Source of the DNA: Vibrio barjaei
GTDB taxonomy: Bacteria; Pseudomonadota; Gammaproteobacteria; Enterobacterales; Vibrionaceae
Direction of reading: 5' to 3'
Length of the DNA stretch: 64,000 nucleotides
NCBI RefSeq assembly: GCF_001639065.2
Contig: NZ_LQXO02000059.1
Location: forward strand, 1-64,000
Shown: positions 1 to 8,623 of the stretch, piece after piece
How the letters are laid out: each line of letters opens with the position of its first letter
Numbering within the stretch: the stretch's first letter is position 1
Notes under the pieces: generated by a model
The model's database searches: none
What the model saw: the letters and a program-made list of their open reading frames with translations, nothing else
What the model was told of the DNA's origin: nothing
Translations under genes and position numbers: made by a program

Positions 1-49
1 ATCCCTCGGCGTTCGCGCTGTGCCGGTTCAAGTCCGGCCCGGGGCACCA
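1..49 (+). tRNA. tRNA-Leu, 3' part (cut by window edge)
   Basis: The window opens inside a tRNA: the end of an anticodon stem, a long variable arm (CTCGGCGTTCGCGCTGTG), a T arm with GGTTCAAGTCC and a 3' CCA at positions 47-49. The long variable arm and the match to the 3' half of E. coli tRNA-Leu(UAA) indicate leucine. The anticodon lies outside the window, so the isoacceptor is inferred. Confidence 0.85.
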
Positions 50-75
50 TCTCAAATTAGTCTGAAAAGACAAAT

Positions 76-151
76 GCGACACTAGCTCAGTTGGTAGAGC
101 GCAACCTTGCCAAGGTTGAGGTCACGAGTTCGAACCTCGTGTGTCGCTCCA
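76..151 (+). tRNA. tRNA-Gly (anticodon GCC)
   Basis: Complete cloverleaf: acceptor stem GCGACAC pairing with GTGTCGC, D arm AGCTCAGTTGGTAGAGC, anticodon loop CTTGCCAAG with anticodon GCC, T loop GTTCGAACC, encoded CCA end. It lies 26 bases after the tRNA-Leu, so the two probably belong to one tRNA transcript ending at the terminator just downstream. Confidence 0.96.
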
Positions 152-157
152 AACAAG

Positions 158-186
158 AAAGCCCAGCATAATGCTGGGCTTTTTCG
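158..186 (+). terminator. Rho-independent terminator of the tRNA transcript
   Basis: Perfect 8 bp stem GCCCAGCA/TGCTGGGC (161-168 with 172-179), three-base loop, then a T-rich tract. It follows the tRNA-Gly directly and separates the tRNA transcript from the riboflavin synthase gene. Confidence 0.92.
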
Positions 187-273
187 TTTTTCCTTTCTAC
201 TCTCTTTATCTTCTTGATTCTTTTTGTAATGATGTCCGTACTAAAGGCACTTCACTAGTGAAATGAGGCATCT

Positions 274-996
274 ATGTTTACGGGAATTATCCAATCTGTC
301 GCGACAATCGACAAAATTACTGATCTTAACGGTATTCGTACCTTTGAGATCGATTTTGAATCTGGGTTTTGTACCGATGTTGAAATTGGTGCCAGTATCG
401 CTGTGGATGGGGTATGTTTAACGGTCACTGAAATCCAGAGTGAGACGCGTCTCTCTTTCGACGTCATGCTTCAGAGTCTGAACATCACGACATTGAGTAC
501 GTTTGAAGAAGGCCAAAGAATCAATGTGGAACGTGCGGCAAAAGATGGCGCAGAGATTGGCGGTCATCCGCTTTCAGGACATGTGGACTTCAAAACACCA
601 TTGGTGGCTATTCATCAGCAAGAAGATAACTACCGTATACAATTTCAGTTGCCAAAAGAGTGGAAACCATACGTGTTCCCTAAAGGCTACATCGCTATAA
701 ACGGAGCAAGCTTGACGGTTTCAGAAGTCGATAAACAAGAAGGGTGGTTTGATGTGTGGCTGATTCCAGAAACTCGCCGTATGACGACGTTTGAAGGCAA
801 GCTGGTGGGTGATGAGGTTAATATCGAGATTGAGCGTGGTACTCAAGTTGTTGTTGATACTGTGCGCGATACAATTGCTGACACTTTAGGCCCACTGTTA
901 CCGATGTTTGAAAAATTCTTGGAACAAAACGGCGTTGATGTAGATACTATTGGCCAAGCGACCACCAAACGCCTAAGCGATCAAAAAGATAAGTAG
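274..996 (+). CDS. ribE: Riboflavin synthase, alpha chain
   Basis: Predicted to convert two 6,7-dimethyl-8-ribityllumazine molecules into riboflavin plus a pyrimidinedione in the cytoplasm. The two-barrel family layout is visible: MFTGIIQ at the N-terminus, VDGVCLTV (residues 44-51) in the first barrel, GGHPLSGHVD (96-105) at the junction and INGASLTV (142-149) in the second barrel. At 240 residues it is about 20-25 longer than the usual 213-220, from a polar C-terminal tail. GAGG lies five bases before the ATG. It stands alone between two terminators, outside any rib operon, as second riboflavin synthases of vibrios do. No FMN riboswitch precedes it. Lumazine-binding antenna paralogues share this fold, but the retained Cys48 and both motifs favour an enzyme. 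Confidence 0.9.
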   Translation: MFTGIIQSVATIDKITDLNGIRTFEIDFESGFCTDVEIGASIAVDGVCLTVTEIQSETRLSFDVMLQSLNITTLSTFEEGQRINVERAAKDGAEIGGHPLSGHVDFKTPLVAIHQQEDNYRIQFQLPKEWKPYVFPKGYIAINGASLTVSEVDKQEGWFDVWLIPETRRMTTFEGKLVGDEVNIEIERGTQVVVDTVRDTIADTLGPLLPMFEKFLEQNGVDVDTIGQATTKRLSDQKDK

Positions 997-1010
997 CAAA
1001 ATAAAATATC

Positions 1011-1037
1011 GCCGCCTCCCACGAGGCGGTTTTTTTA
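1011..1037 (+). terminator. Rho-independent terminator after riboflavin synthase
   Basis: Stem CCGCCTC (1012-1018) with GAGGCGG (1023-1029), four-base loop, then TTTTTTT. It ends the ribE transcript 15 bases after the stop codon. Confidence 0.93.
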
Positions 1038-1164
1038 TCTAACCGATTTCATATTTTTGGTCGTTGTTTCCATAAGTTAGACAAAACGTTACTGGAGAAA
1101 ACGGTTGCGATGATAATGAGTTCTATGTTACTTTCCCGCGCAATCTCGGAATGAATCTGGGGGA

Positions 1165-1417
1165 GACGCGTTGTGACCATTCAAGCTGATTGTGACACAA
1201 CGTAGGGTAGGTACTGGTTATGCCAATAACCAGTAGACGGGATACTGATGCCTAGAAGGGCATGTTAATGGGAAACCCAACATTGAAACAGATTAACTCA
1301 CACTCAAAAATCAGCTTTGTACTTCCAAACTGTGTATTGCGCTTAAACCGTAGTATCACAGAGCCTTGATTTCAAAACGCTAATACCTTTCTAAATGAAG
1401 CAGTTCATTTAGGCTTT
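1165..1417 (+). promoter_or_regulatory. Structured leader of the norspermidine operon (candidate cis-acting RNA)
   Basis: The gap from 1038 to 1498 holds no convincing gene but many hairpins. CGTTGTG (1169-1175) pairs with CACAACG (1196-1202). TACTGGTTAT (1212-1221) pairs perfectly with 1226-1235 over loop GCCA. ATGCC (1248-1252) pairs with GGCAT (1259-1263). GGG/CCC around AAA (1270-1278) sits inside ATGTT/AACAT, as an alternative to the previous helix. Further on, CTAAATGAA (1391-1399) pairs with TTCATTTAG (1404-1412) and is followed by GCTTTTG, which resembles a terminator. This order of compact folded region, then terminator-like hairpin, then gene, is that of a riboswitch or attenuator. 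It matches no riboswitch class I know. The transcription start is unknown. Confidence 0.5.
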
Positions 1418-1498
1418 TGTCACATCTGAAATACGGTGGGACTTGTTTTGCTATGCGCGTAGCGAGTGATTTCGCACGCCTAATCTAGGTTACAAAAA

Positions 1499-4396
1499 AT
1501 GAGTACAGCATTCGAATTTGATTCCAAAGAATTCGCGTCTTCAATTTCGGTACACGTTCCACACGTTGAAGGCACTTATGACCTGACACCTGATCAGGTT
1601 CTACTTGACCAAGCGGAGCACGAATCAGAAGTTCGTTCCTATCCACGTCGTCTGCCTATCGCCATCAAGCGAGCGTTTGGTGCTTTGGTGGAAGACACTC
1701 GTGGGCAAATCTTTCTTGATTGTCTTGCTGGAGCAGGCACGCTTGCGATGGGTTACAACCATCCTGAAATCAATCAAGCTCTCAAAGAGCAGCTTGACTC
1801 AGGTTTGCCTTACCAAACTCTTGATATTACGACAGCAGCGAAAGATCGTTTTATCAAACGAGTGAAAGCGTTCTTACCGCAAGAGTTCGCTGAACAATCG
1901 GTGATTCAGTTTTGTGGCCCTTCGGGTGCCGACGCTGTTGAAGCCGCTATCAAATTGGCGAAGCAAACCACGGGTAGAAATACTATGTTTGCCTTCCGCG
2001 GTGCTTATCATGGTATGACGAATGGTACCATGGGCATGATGGGCAACCTTGGCACCAAAGCGCGTCGCACAGGTTTGATGTCTGATGTGCATTTTATGCC
2101 ATTCCCCTACAGTCTTCGTTGTCCGTTTGGTCTCGGTGGTGATGCAGGCGCGAAACAAAGCATTCGTTATATCGAAAGACTATTGAACGATGATGAAGCA
2201 GGTATCATGAAACCAGCTGCCATTATTGTTGAGCCAGTTCAGGGAGAAGGTGGCGTTATCCCTGCTCCTGCGTTTTGGCTCAAAGAACTACGCAGACTCT
2301 GCGATGAGCATGAGATCTTGCTTATTTTGGATGAAATCCAGTGCGGCGTAGGCAAAACAGGTTACCGTTTTGCGTTTGAAGAAGCGGGGATTAGTCCAGA
2401 TATTCTCTGTTTATCCAAAGCGATTGGCGGCGGCCTACCGATGTCGCTACTGGTATTTAACAAAAAAGTGGATACGTGGAACGCAGGTGAGCACACGGGC
2501 ACATTCCGCGGTAATCAACTTGCCATGGTTTCGGGTGAGAAAGCGCTTGAGATCATCGAGCGCGACAACCTTGTTGAGCATGCCAGAGTTGCCGGAGAGT
2601 ATTTACGTCTTGGCCTCAACAAAATAAAGCAACGTGTAAACTGTATTGCTGAGGTTCGCGGCAAGGGATTGATGTTGGGCGTCGAAATTGTCAAACCAAC
2701 GAGTGAACACAATAAGTTTGGTGAACCTGTTGCCGATGGTCAACTTACACTCGACATACAACGTGCCGCGCTAGAGCGTGGTTTGATGGTCGAAAAAGGC
2801 GGGCGCGATGGTGCCGTTATTCGCTTTCTTCCTCCACTCATTATCAGCCTTGAGCAGATCGACTTTGCATTACGCACCATTGAAGAGGCTATCGTTGTAG
2901 CTGGTGGCGGGCAAAAGTCACAGCAAGATGAGAAAGCAAGTTCGTGGAAAAAGCACTTCATCCACACGGGTGTGCAAGGTGCGACCGAATTTTCTCAGGT
3001 AATGAATCACACTACTCAAACTATGAAAGAAGTGTTTGAGGGTGTCTCGAAACCGTATTCCGGATTAGATCCAAAAGTGCTTGAATCGGCAATTAACAAT
3101 GTCAATCTTGACGGCAGTCATCACGATCTACAACGTGTTGTTGATGAGACAGCAAGTTTGGTCGCAGACCATTCAATATTCACTCAGCACCCTAATTGTA
3201 TTGCTCATTTGCATACGCCACCTTTAATGCCAGCTGTAGCTGCTGAGGCGATGATCGCGGCGTTGAATCAATCTATGGATTCTTGGGATCAAGCATCAGC
3301 AGCGACTTATGTTGAGCAGAAAGTATTGGATTGGCTTTGCGAGCGCTATGAGCTTGGTGAGTCAGCTGATGGTATTTTCACCAGTGGTGGCACACAGAGC
3401 AATTTAATGGGTCTTCTGCTGGCACGTGACCGAATTGCGGATGTGATGGATGGTCATTCTATCCAAAAGCAAGGCCTTCCGAGTTATGCCGATAAGCTTC
3501 GCATTGTCTGTTCCGACAAGTCGCACTTTACGGTTCAAAAGTCAGCCTCATTGTTGGGCTTGGGTGAAAAAGCCGTGCACTGCGTTGCTACCAACGACAA
3601 CGGTACCATCAAAACTGATGCGCTTGTCGCTGACTTACAAACGATGAGAGCAGAAGGCTTAATACCTTTTGCTTTAGTCGGTACAGCAGGAACGACAGAT
3701 CACGGGGCTATCGATGATCTCAACTCTCTCGCCACCATTGCTGCCGAAAACCAGCTTTGGTTCCACGTTGATGGTGCTTACGGTGGCGCACTTATTCTAA
3801 GCAGTCACAAACACAAGCTTAATGGTATTGAGAAAGCGGACTCCGTCAGTGTCGATTTCCATAAATTGTTCTATCAAACAATCAGTTGTGGCTCGTTGCT
3901 GGTAAAAGATCGCAGTAACTTTAAGTACCTGCTTCATCATGCTGATTACCTCAATCGAGAGCACGATGAGCTGCCAAACTTGGTCGATAAATCCATTGCT
4001 ACAACCAAACGTTTCGACGCTCTAAAAGTCTTTATGACGATGCAAAACGTTGGCCCAGAGGCACTGGGTGATATGTATGACCATCTGATGGCACAAACGC
4101 AAGAGGTGGCAAAACTTGTTCAAGTGCATGAGCGATTTGAGCTATTGGCACAGCCATCATTATCAACGGTCTTATTGCGCGTCACTAATCATGACGTCAA
4201 CGATTTGAATGAGCTGAATAAAGCGATTCGTTTACAAGCCCTAACACGTGGCGTTGCGGTGTTAGGGGAAACGGTAGTGAACGGTCAGTCGGCACTGAAG
4301 TTCACCATTCTAAATCCATGCTTAACGCTCTCAGATTTCAAGAGCCTACTGAATAACATTGATCAGTTAGCACTTGAGCTAGCTAACTCGTACTAA
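1499..4396 (+). CDS. Fused diaminobutyrate aminotransferase / L-2,4-diaminobutyrate decarboxylase
   Basis: Bifunctional enzyme of 965 residues for the first steps of norspermidine synthesis. The N-terminal half is a class III aminotransferase forming L-2,4-diaminobutyrate from aspartate semialdehyde: GPSGADAVEAA (140-150), LILDEIQCGVGKTG (275-288) and PLP lysine in SKAIGGG (Lys307). After a linker (about 465-520), the C-terminal half is a group II PLP decarboxylase producing 1,3-diaminopropane: TSGGTQSNL, HVDGAYGGA near 755-763 and the PLP lysine in VDFHK near 788. The two halves are separate proteins in many bacteria (Dat, Ddc); the fusion is typical of vibrios. AGG lies upstream of the ATG. 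It is first of three genes in the carboxynorspermidine pathway and follows the structured leader. Confidence 0.95.
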   Translation: MSTAFEFDSKEFASSISVHVPHVEGTYDLTPDQVLLDQAEHESEVRSYPRRLPIAIKRAFGALVEDTRGQIFLDCLAGAGTLAMGYNHPEINQALKEQLDSGLPYQTLDITTAAKDRFIKRVKAFLPQEFAEQSVIQFCGPSGADAVEAAIKLAKQTTGRNTMFAFRGAYHGMTNGTMGMMGNLGTKARRTGLMSDVHFMPFPYSLRCPFGLGGDAGAKQSIRYIERLLNDDEAGIMKPAAIIVEPVQGEGGVIPAPAFWLKELRRLCDEHEILLILDEIQCGVGKTGYRFAFEEAGISPDILCLSKAIGGGLPMSLLVFNKKVDTWNAGEHTGTFRGNQLAMVSGEKALEIIERDNLVEHARVAGEYLRLGLNKIKQRVNCIAEVRGKGLMLGVEIVKPTSEHNKFGEPVADGQLTLDIQRAALERGLMVEKGGRDGAVIRFLPPLIISLEQIDFALRTIEEAIVVAGGGQKSQQDEKASSWKKHFIHTGVQGATEFSQVMNHTTQTMKEVFEGVSKPYSGLDPKVLESAINNVNLDGSHHDLQRVVDETASLVADHSIFTQHPNCIAHLHTPPLMPAVAAEAMIAALNQSMDSWDQASAATYVEQKVLDWLCERYELGESADGIFTSGGTQSNLMGLLLARDRIADVMDGHSIQKQGLPSYADKLRIVCSDKSHFTVQKSASLLGLGEKAVHCVATNDNGTIKTDALVADLQTMRAEGLIPFALVGTAGTTDHGAIDDLNSLATIAAENQLWFHVDGAYGGALILSSHKHKLNGIEKADSVSVDFHKLFYQTISCGSLLVKDRSNFKYLLHHADYLNREHDELPNLVDKSIATTKRFDALKVFMTMQNVGPEALGDMYDHLMAQTQEVAKLVQVHERFELLAQPSLSTVLLRVTNHDVNDLNELNKAIRLQALTRGVAVLGETVVNGQSALKFTILNPCLTLSDFKSLLNNIDQLALELANSY

Positions 4397-4421
4397 CCGA
4401 TAAACAGAATAAGGAAAGAAA

Positions 4422-5666
4422 ATGGCAGTTTTACAGATTGGCGCAGGTGGTGTTGGTTGGGTAGTCGCGCACAAAGCGGCTCAGAATAACGACGTATTGG
4501 GTGATATTACGATTGCGTCACGCACTGTCGCGAAGTGTGAAAAAATCATTGAATCCATTAAAGGTAAAAGCAACTTAAAAGACGCGACTAAAAAGCTAGA
4601 CGCTCGTGCCGTTGATGCTGACGATGTTGAAGCGCTGGTTGCTCTGATCAATGAAGTGAAGCCAGACCTAGTAATTAACGCGGGTCCTCCTTGGGTAAAC
4701 ATCACTATCATGGAAGCGTGTCTGCAAGCGAAAGTCTCTTATTTAGATACTTCTGTAGCTGTCGATCTATGCTCGGAAGGTCAGCAAGTTCCTCAAGCTT
4801 ATGATTGGCAATGGGGTTTCCGTGACAAATTCAAAGAGGCAGGCATAACGGGTATTTTAGGCGCAGGTTTTGATCCTGGTGTGGTAAGCGTATTTGCAGC
4901 TTACGCAGTGAAGCATTTATTCGATGAAATCGACACCATCGATGTTATGGATGTCAATGCTGGCGACCACGGTAAAAAGTTTGCCACTAACTTTGACCCA
5001 GAAACCAATATGCTAGAAATTCAAGGTGACTCTTTCTATTGGGAAAACGGTGAATGGAAACAAGTTGAATGTCACACTCGTATGCTTGAGTTCGATTTCC
5101 CATTAGTCGGCAAACACAAAGTTTACTCAATGGCACATGATGAAGTTCGTTCTATGCAAGAGTTCATCCCTGCAAAGCGCATCGAGTTCTGGATGGGCTT
5201 TGGCGATAAATACTTGAACTACTTCAATTGCATGCGCGATATTGGTCTACTTAGCCCTGACCCTCTAACTCTACATGATGGCACTGTGGTTCAGCCACTA
5301 CATGTCTTAAAAGCACTGCTTCCTGACCCAACTTCTTTGGCACCAGGTTACACAGGTAAAACTTGTATCGGGACTTGGGTTCAAGGTAAGAAAGACGGTA
5401 AACAACGTTCAGTATTTATCTACAATAATGCAGATCATGAAGTGGCTTACGAAGATGTAGAGCATCAAGCGATTTCTTATACAACGGGTGTTCCAGCCAT
5501 CACGGCGGCACTGCAATACTTCCGCGGTCAATGGGCAGACGCAGGCGTGTTCAATATGGAGCAATTGGACCCTGATCCGTTCCTAGAAACCATGCCTGAA
5601 ATCGGTTTAGATTGGCATGTTCAAGAGTTGGAAGTCGGTGCTCCGGATATCAAGATTCTTAAATAA
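4422..5666 (+). CDS. Carboxynorspermidine dehydrogenase (saccharopine dehydrogenase family)
   Basis: NADPH-dependent enzyme that condenses 1,3-diaminopropane with aspartate semialdehyde, giving carboxynorspermidine. The N-terminus carries a Rossmann nucleotide loop, GAGGVGWVVAHKA (residues 7-19), followed by the saccharopine-dehydrogenase-like domain with AGPPWVN and GAGFDPGVVSVFAAYA. At 414 residues it has the family length. It starts 25 bases after the fused aminotransferase/decarboxylase with AAGGAAAG as ribosome binding site, and nspC follows after a hairpin. Some related enzymes also accept putrescine to make carboxyspermidine; in Vibrio the norspermidine branch dominates, which the upstream diaminopropane-forming gene supports. 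Confidence 0.94.
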   Translation: MAVLQIGAGGVGWVVAHKAAQNNDVLGDITIASRTVAKCEKIIESIKGKSNLKDATKKLDARAVDADDVEALVALINEVKPDLVINAGPPWVNITIMEACLQAKVSYLDTSVAVDLCSEGQQVPQAYDWQWGFRDKFKEAGITGILGAGFDPGVVSVFAAYAVKHLFDEIDTIDVMDVNAGDHGKKFATNFDPETNMLEIQGDSFYWENGEWKQVECHTRMLEFDFPLVGKHKVYSMAHDEVRSMQEFIPAKRIEFWMGFGDKYLNYFNCMRDIGLLSPDPLTLHDGTVVQPLHVLKALLPDPTSLAPGYTGKTCIGTWVQGKKDGKQRSVFIYNNADHEVAYEDVEHQAISYTTGVPAITAALQYFRGQWADAGVFNMEQLDPDPFLETMPEIGLDWHVQELEVGAPDIKILK

Positions 5667-5673
5667 AGTGACA

Positions 5674-5700
5674 GACCCTAGGTAACTACCTAGGGTCTTT
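5674..5700 (+). terminator. Intercistronic hairpin between carboxynorspermidine dehydrogenase and nspC
   Basis: An 11 bp perfect inverted repeat, GACCCTAGGTA (5674-5684) and TACCTAGGGTC (5687-5697), separated by two bases and followed only by TTTAAAC. The weak T tract suggests partial termination or a 3'-end stabilising structure rather than a full stop; nspC starts 20 bases later with no obvious promoter of its own. Confidence 0.7.
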
Positions 5701-5717
5701 AAACTTAGGTCTACAAA

Positions 5718-6851
5718 ATGATTAAAAACGAACTCAAAACTCCATACTTCATGATTAATGAAGACAAACTGGTTGAGAACCTAGAGAAAGCAAAACACCT
5801 CAAAGAGGTGTCTGGTGTAAAGCTAGTACTGGCTCTTAAATGTTTCTCGACTTGGGGTGTGTTTGACATTATTAAACCATACTTAGATGGCTCAACCAGC
5901 AGTGGTCCATTTGAGGTAAAACTTGGCTACGAGACGTTTGGTGGTGAAACGCACGCATACAGTGTTGGTTATACCGAAGACGACGTACGCGAAGTGGCTG
6001 ATATTTGTGACAAGATGATCTTCAACTCGCAGTCTCAATTAGCCGCTTATCGTCATATCGTTGAAGGCAAAGTGTCCATTGGTTTACGTCTTAATCCGGG
6101 GGTGAGCTATGCAGGACAGGACTTGGCCAACCCTGCTAGACCGTACTCTCGCCTTGGGGTGCAAGCCGATCATATTGACCCAACGATCTTCGATTCAATC
6201 GATGGTGTCATGTTTCACATGAATTGTGAAAATAAAGATGTGGATGCATTTATCGGTTTGCTTGATGCTATTTCAGAGCGATTTGGTCCCCATCTAGATA
6301 AGCTTGATTGGGTTAGTATGGGGGGCGGTGTGTTCTTTACGTGGCCTGGTTATGATATCGATAAACTTGGTGCTGCATTGAGTGCGTTTTCGAAAAAGCA
6401 TGGTGTGCAGCTCTACCTAGAGCCAGGTGAAGCGATCATAACTAAAACGACTGACCTTGTTGTTACCGTTGTGGACATTGTCGAAAATGAGAAAAAGACG
6501 GCGATTGTAAATTCTGCGACGGAAGCGCATCGTCTGGACACGCTCATATACGATGAACCCGCTTCGATTTTAGAAGCCAATTCAGAAGGTGATCATGAAT
6601 ACGTCATTGGCTCATGTTCATGTTTGGCTGGTGACCAATTCTGTGAGGCCAAGTTTGATGAGCCGTTAGAGGTGGGGCAACGACTGCATATTATGGATAG
6701 TGCTGGCTATACCATGGTGAAACTCAATTGGTTTAATGGTCTGAAGATGCCGTCAATCTACTGTGAGCGTTCAAACGGTCAGATCGAAAAGCTTAACGAG
6801 TTTGGCTACGATGACTTTAAGAGCTCATTGTCACGGTGGTCGATTAGCTGA
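5718..6851 (+). CDS. nspC: Carboxynorspermidine decarboxylase
   Basis: PLP enzyme of the alanine-racemase fold (fold type III) that decarboxylates carboxynorspermidine to norspermidine. The PLP lysine is Lys41 in LALKCFSTW. GGGVFFTW and LEPGEAI are the phosphate-binding and barrel motifs, and GSCSCLAGDQF near the C-terminus carries the conserved cysteine. Length 377 fits NspC. It is the last gene of the pathway cluster and a terminator follows. In V. cholerae, norspermidine acts through NspS/MbaA to control biofilm formation (established knowledge), so this operon probably feeds that signal as well as general polyamine needs. Confidence 0.95.
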   Translation: MIKNELKTPYFMINEDKLVENLEKAKHLKEVSGVKLVLALKCFSTWGVFDIIKPYLDGSTSSGPFEVKLGYETFGGETHAYSVGYTEDDVREVADICDKMIFNSQSQLAAYRHIVEGKVSIGLRLNPGVSYAGQDLANPARPYSRLGVQADHIDPTIFDSIDGVMFHMNCENKDVDAFIGLLDAISERFGPHLDKLDWVSMGGGVFFTWPGYDIDKLGAALSAFSKKHGVQLYLEPGEAIITKTTDLVVTVVDIVENEKKTAIVNSATEAHRLDTLIYDEPASILEANSEGDHEYVIGSCSCLAGDQFCEAKFDEPLEVGQRLHIMDSAGYTMVKLNWFNGLKMPSIYCERSNGQIEKLNEFGYDDFKSSLSRWSIS

Positions 6852-6910
6852 GTTATTCTGACTAAGTTAACACTTGCCTGTGACACAATAACACCCTACA
6901 TTTTAATAAG

Positions 6911-6943
6911 ATAAAGCAGACTCAAAGGTCTGCTTTATTTTTC
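6911..6943 (+). terminator. Rho-independent terminator of the norspermidine operon
   Basis: A 10 bp stem, TAAAGCAGAC (6912-6921) with GTCTGCTTTA (6928-6937), six-base loop, then a T-rich run. It closes the operon about 60 bases after the nspC stop. Confidence 0.92.
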
Positions 6944-6976
6944 TCTTATTCCGATATTCTGAGAGTGCTACCCGTT

Positions 6977-7534
6977 ATGAAAAACAGATTCGCCAAACTT
7001 CTCTGGGCTTCATCAGTGCTGTTGTTATTATCAGGTTGTGTGAGTTACAGCATCACTGAACAAGAAATGACGAACTATCTCAATGACAACCTACAGCTAA
7101 ACCAATCTGTCGGCGTTGAAAACGTCATGTATGCCAAACTTTCAGTCGATGATCTTCAGGTCAAAATAGGACGTTCTGACGCTGATCGTGTAGCGGTATT
7201 TGCCAACACTAAGGCTCAGCTACAGTTGTTGGATGAACAAGATATTAACCTTGATTTGGATATAGAATTCAGTGCTATACCTAAATACGAACAAGAAAGT
7301 GGTGAGATTTTTCTACAATCGCTCCGTTTAGAAAAAATTGACCAAGAAGGGCAACTGCTAACACCACAAATCAAAAAGCTGATTAAGCCAGCAGTAAGTA
7401 TGATTGGTGCTGCTATGTCTACCTATCCTGTTTACAAACTCGATAGCAATACAGTTAAAGAGGCGCTATTAAAGTCCTCTAATCCTGAAGTTGTGATTAA
7501 GAACAACCAGTTAGTAATAGAGTTTTTCGAATAG
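6977..7534 (+). CDS. DUF1439 lipoprotein (YceB-like)
   Basis: Predicted outer- or inner-membrane-anchored lipoprotein. The signal peptide ends in lipobox LLSGC with the acylated cysteine about 20 residues from the chosen ATG. The mature part begins SYSITEQEMTNYLND, close to the YITEQEINQSL type of start in E. coli YceB, and the length (185 residues) agrees with the DUF1439 family. The reading frame extends upstream to a GTG at 6965, but a start at 6977 gives a standard signal peptide. It stands alone after the nspC terminator. The biochemical role of the family is unknown; related proteins fold as a lipid-binding-like barrel. Confidence 0.85.
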   Translation: MKNRFAKLLWASSVLLLLSGCVSYSITEQEMTNYLNDNLQLNQSVGVENVMYAKLSVDDLQVKIGRSDADRVAVFANTKAQLQLLDEQDINLDLDIEFSAIPKYEQESGEIFLQSLRLEKIDQEGQLLTPQIKKLIKPAVSMIGAAMSTYPVYKLDSNTVKEALLKSSNPEVVIKNNQLVIEFFE

Positions 7535-7591
7535 TTATTGATAGCTTATCTAATGATCACTCGTTAAATGACAATCAAATATCGATGTGCT

Positions 7592-8605
7592 TTAACTTAG
7601 TTTAGGCGCAGTACTGTCTCGTACTTCGAGATGGTAGGGAATAAAGCTTACGTGATCGGTCAAATCCAGATCGGGCTTTTCAATCAGCATATGCAGTAAA
7701 TGTGCACTGGTTTTTCCGGACTCCTCAAAGTCATAAACCAGCGAGGTAATCTTAGGGTTGTAGTAACGAGACATATTACCACCACCAACGCCACACACGC
7801 TGACATCCTCTGGAACCTTAAACCCATGTTCAAGTAAGTAGGTAATCGCACCTATAGCCATTTTGTCATTGGCAGCAAAAATAGCGTCTGGGCGCTGCAT
7901 TCGCTCTTCATAAAGTTCCTGACAGGCGGTATAGCCACTTTCTACTGAGAACTCACCATTGACCATCATATCGGCAGAAATAGGTAATCCATGCTTTTCT
8001 AAACTATTTAAATAACCTTGCTTTCGTTTCACACCCACAGATACGTCACTTTCAGATACACCGATAAGCGCGATATGGCGATGTTGCGACGCTACAAGAT
8101 AGTCAATGATCTCTTCCACCGCTGTCACTTCGTCAAACAACACACAAGGTGTTCCGTCGGTGGTGGATTGCCCCATAACCACAACGGGTTTGCCTACCTT
8201 TCTGATTTTTTCTTTGTGTTCACTCGTAATCGTAGTAGCGATTAGGATGATGCCATCGACTTGCTTTTCTGCAAATAAATCGAGAAATTCTAGCTCGCTT
8301 TTTATGCTGTGGTTGGTGTTACCTAAGATGATACTGTAGCCGTTATTGGCAAAGTATTGATCAATGCCAGCGATGTTGTCACCAGAGGAAGTGGCGTTTA
8401 TTTTTGGAAGAATAACCCCGATAGTCTGACTGCGTTTTGAATGCAGTGCTTTGGCCAAGGCGTTGGGGCGATAGCCCGTTTCATCAAGCACTTTTTGAAT
8501 GCGCTTTCGAACGGGCTCACTGACATAACCAGAACTGTTTAAGACACGGGAAACACTTGAAATTGAAGTTTCTGCTAACTTGGCTATTTCTTTAATTGTC
8601 GCCAT
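7592..8605 (-). CDS. scrR: LacI-family repressor of the sucrose genes
   Basis: The N-terminal LacI helix-turn-helix (TIKEIAKLAETSISSVSRVLN type, residues 3-23) is followed by the hinge helix region RPNALAKAL and a periplasmic-binding-protein-like effector domain to residue 337, the standard length. It starts 18 bases after the scrB stop on the same strand, so it is cotranscribed with scrB. By context it binds the operators upstream of scrA and releases them when sucrose (or its phosphorylated product or fructose) is present. The effector is inferred from the family, not seen. Confidence 0.9.
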   Translation of the reverse strand: MATIKEIAKLAETSISSVSRVLNSSGYVSEPVRKRIQKVLDETGYRPNALAKALHSKRSQTIGVILPKINATSSGDNIAGIDQYFANNGYSIILGNTNHSIKSELEFLDLFAEKQVDGIILIATTITSEHKEKIRKVGKPVVVMGQSTTDGTPCVLFDEVTAVEEIIDYLVASQHRHIALIGVSESDVSVGVKRKQGYLNSLEKHGLPISADMMVNGEFSVESGYTACQELYEERMQRPDAIFAANDKMAIGAITYLLEHGFKVPEDVSVCGVGGGNMSRYYNPKITSLVYDFEESGKTSAHLLHMLIEKPDLDLTDHVSFIPYHLEVRDSTAPKLS

Positions 8606-8623
8606 TTCCCGTTAATCCTTTGG

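Noticed and set aside
187..273. FMN riboswitch before riboflavin synthase
   Set aside because: The gap between the tRNA terminator and the gene is only about 90 bases and lacks the FMN box motifs.
1165..1300. Cobalamin riboswitch upstream of the diaminobutyrate gene
   Set aside because: A GGGATACTGATGCC stretch resembles one cobalamin-box end, but the core box (with GCCACTG) and spacing are missing.
1874..2158. Long frames antisense to or overlapping core genes (for example opposite the aminotransferase part)
   Set aside because: They are shadows of strong coding regions, have no ribosome binding sites and encode low-complexity or cysteine-rich sequences without homologues that I recognise.
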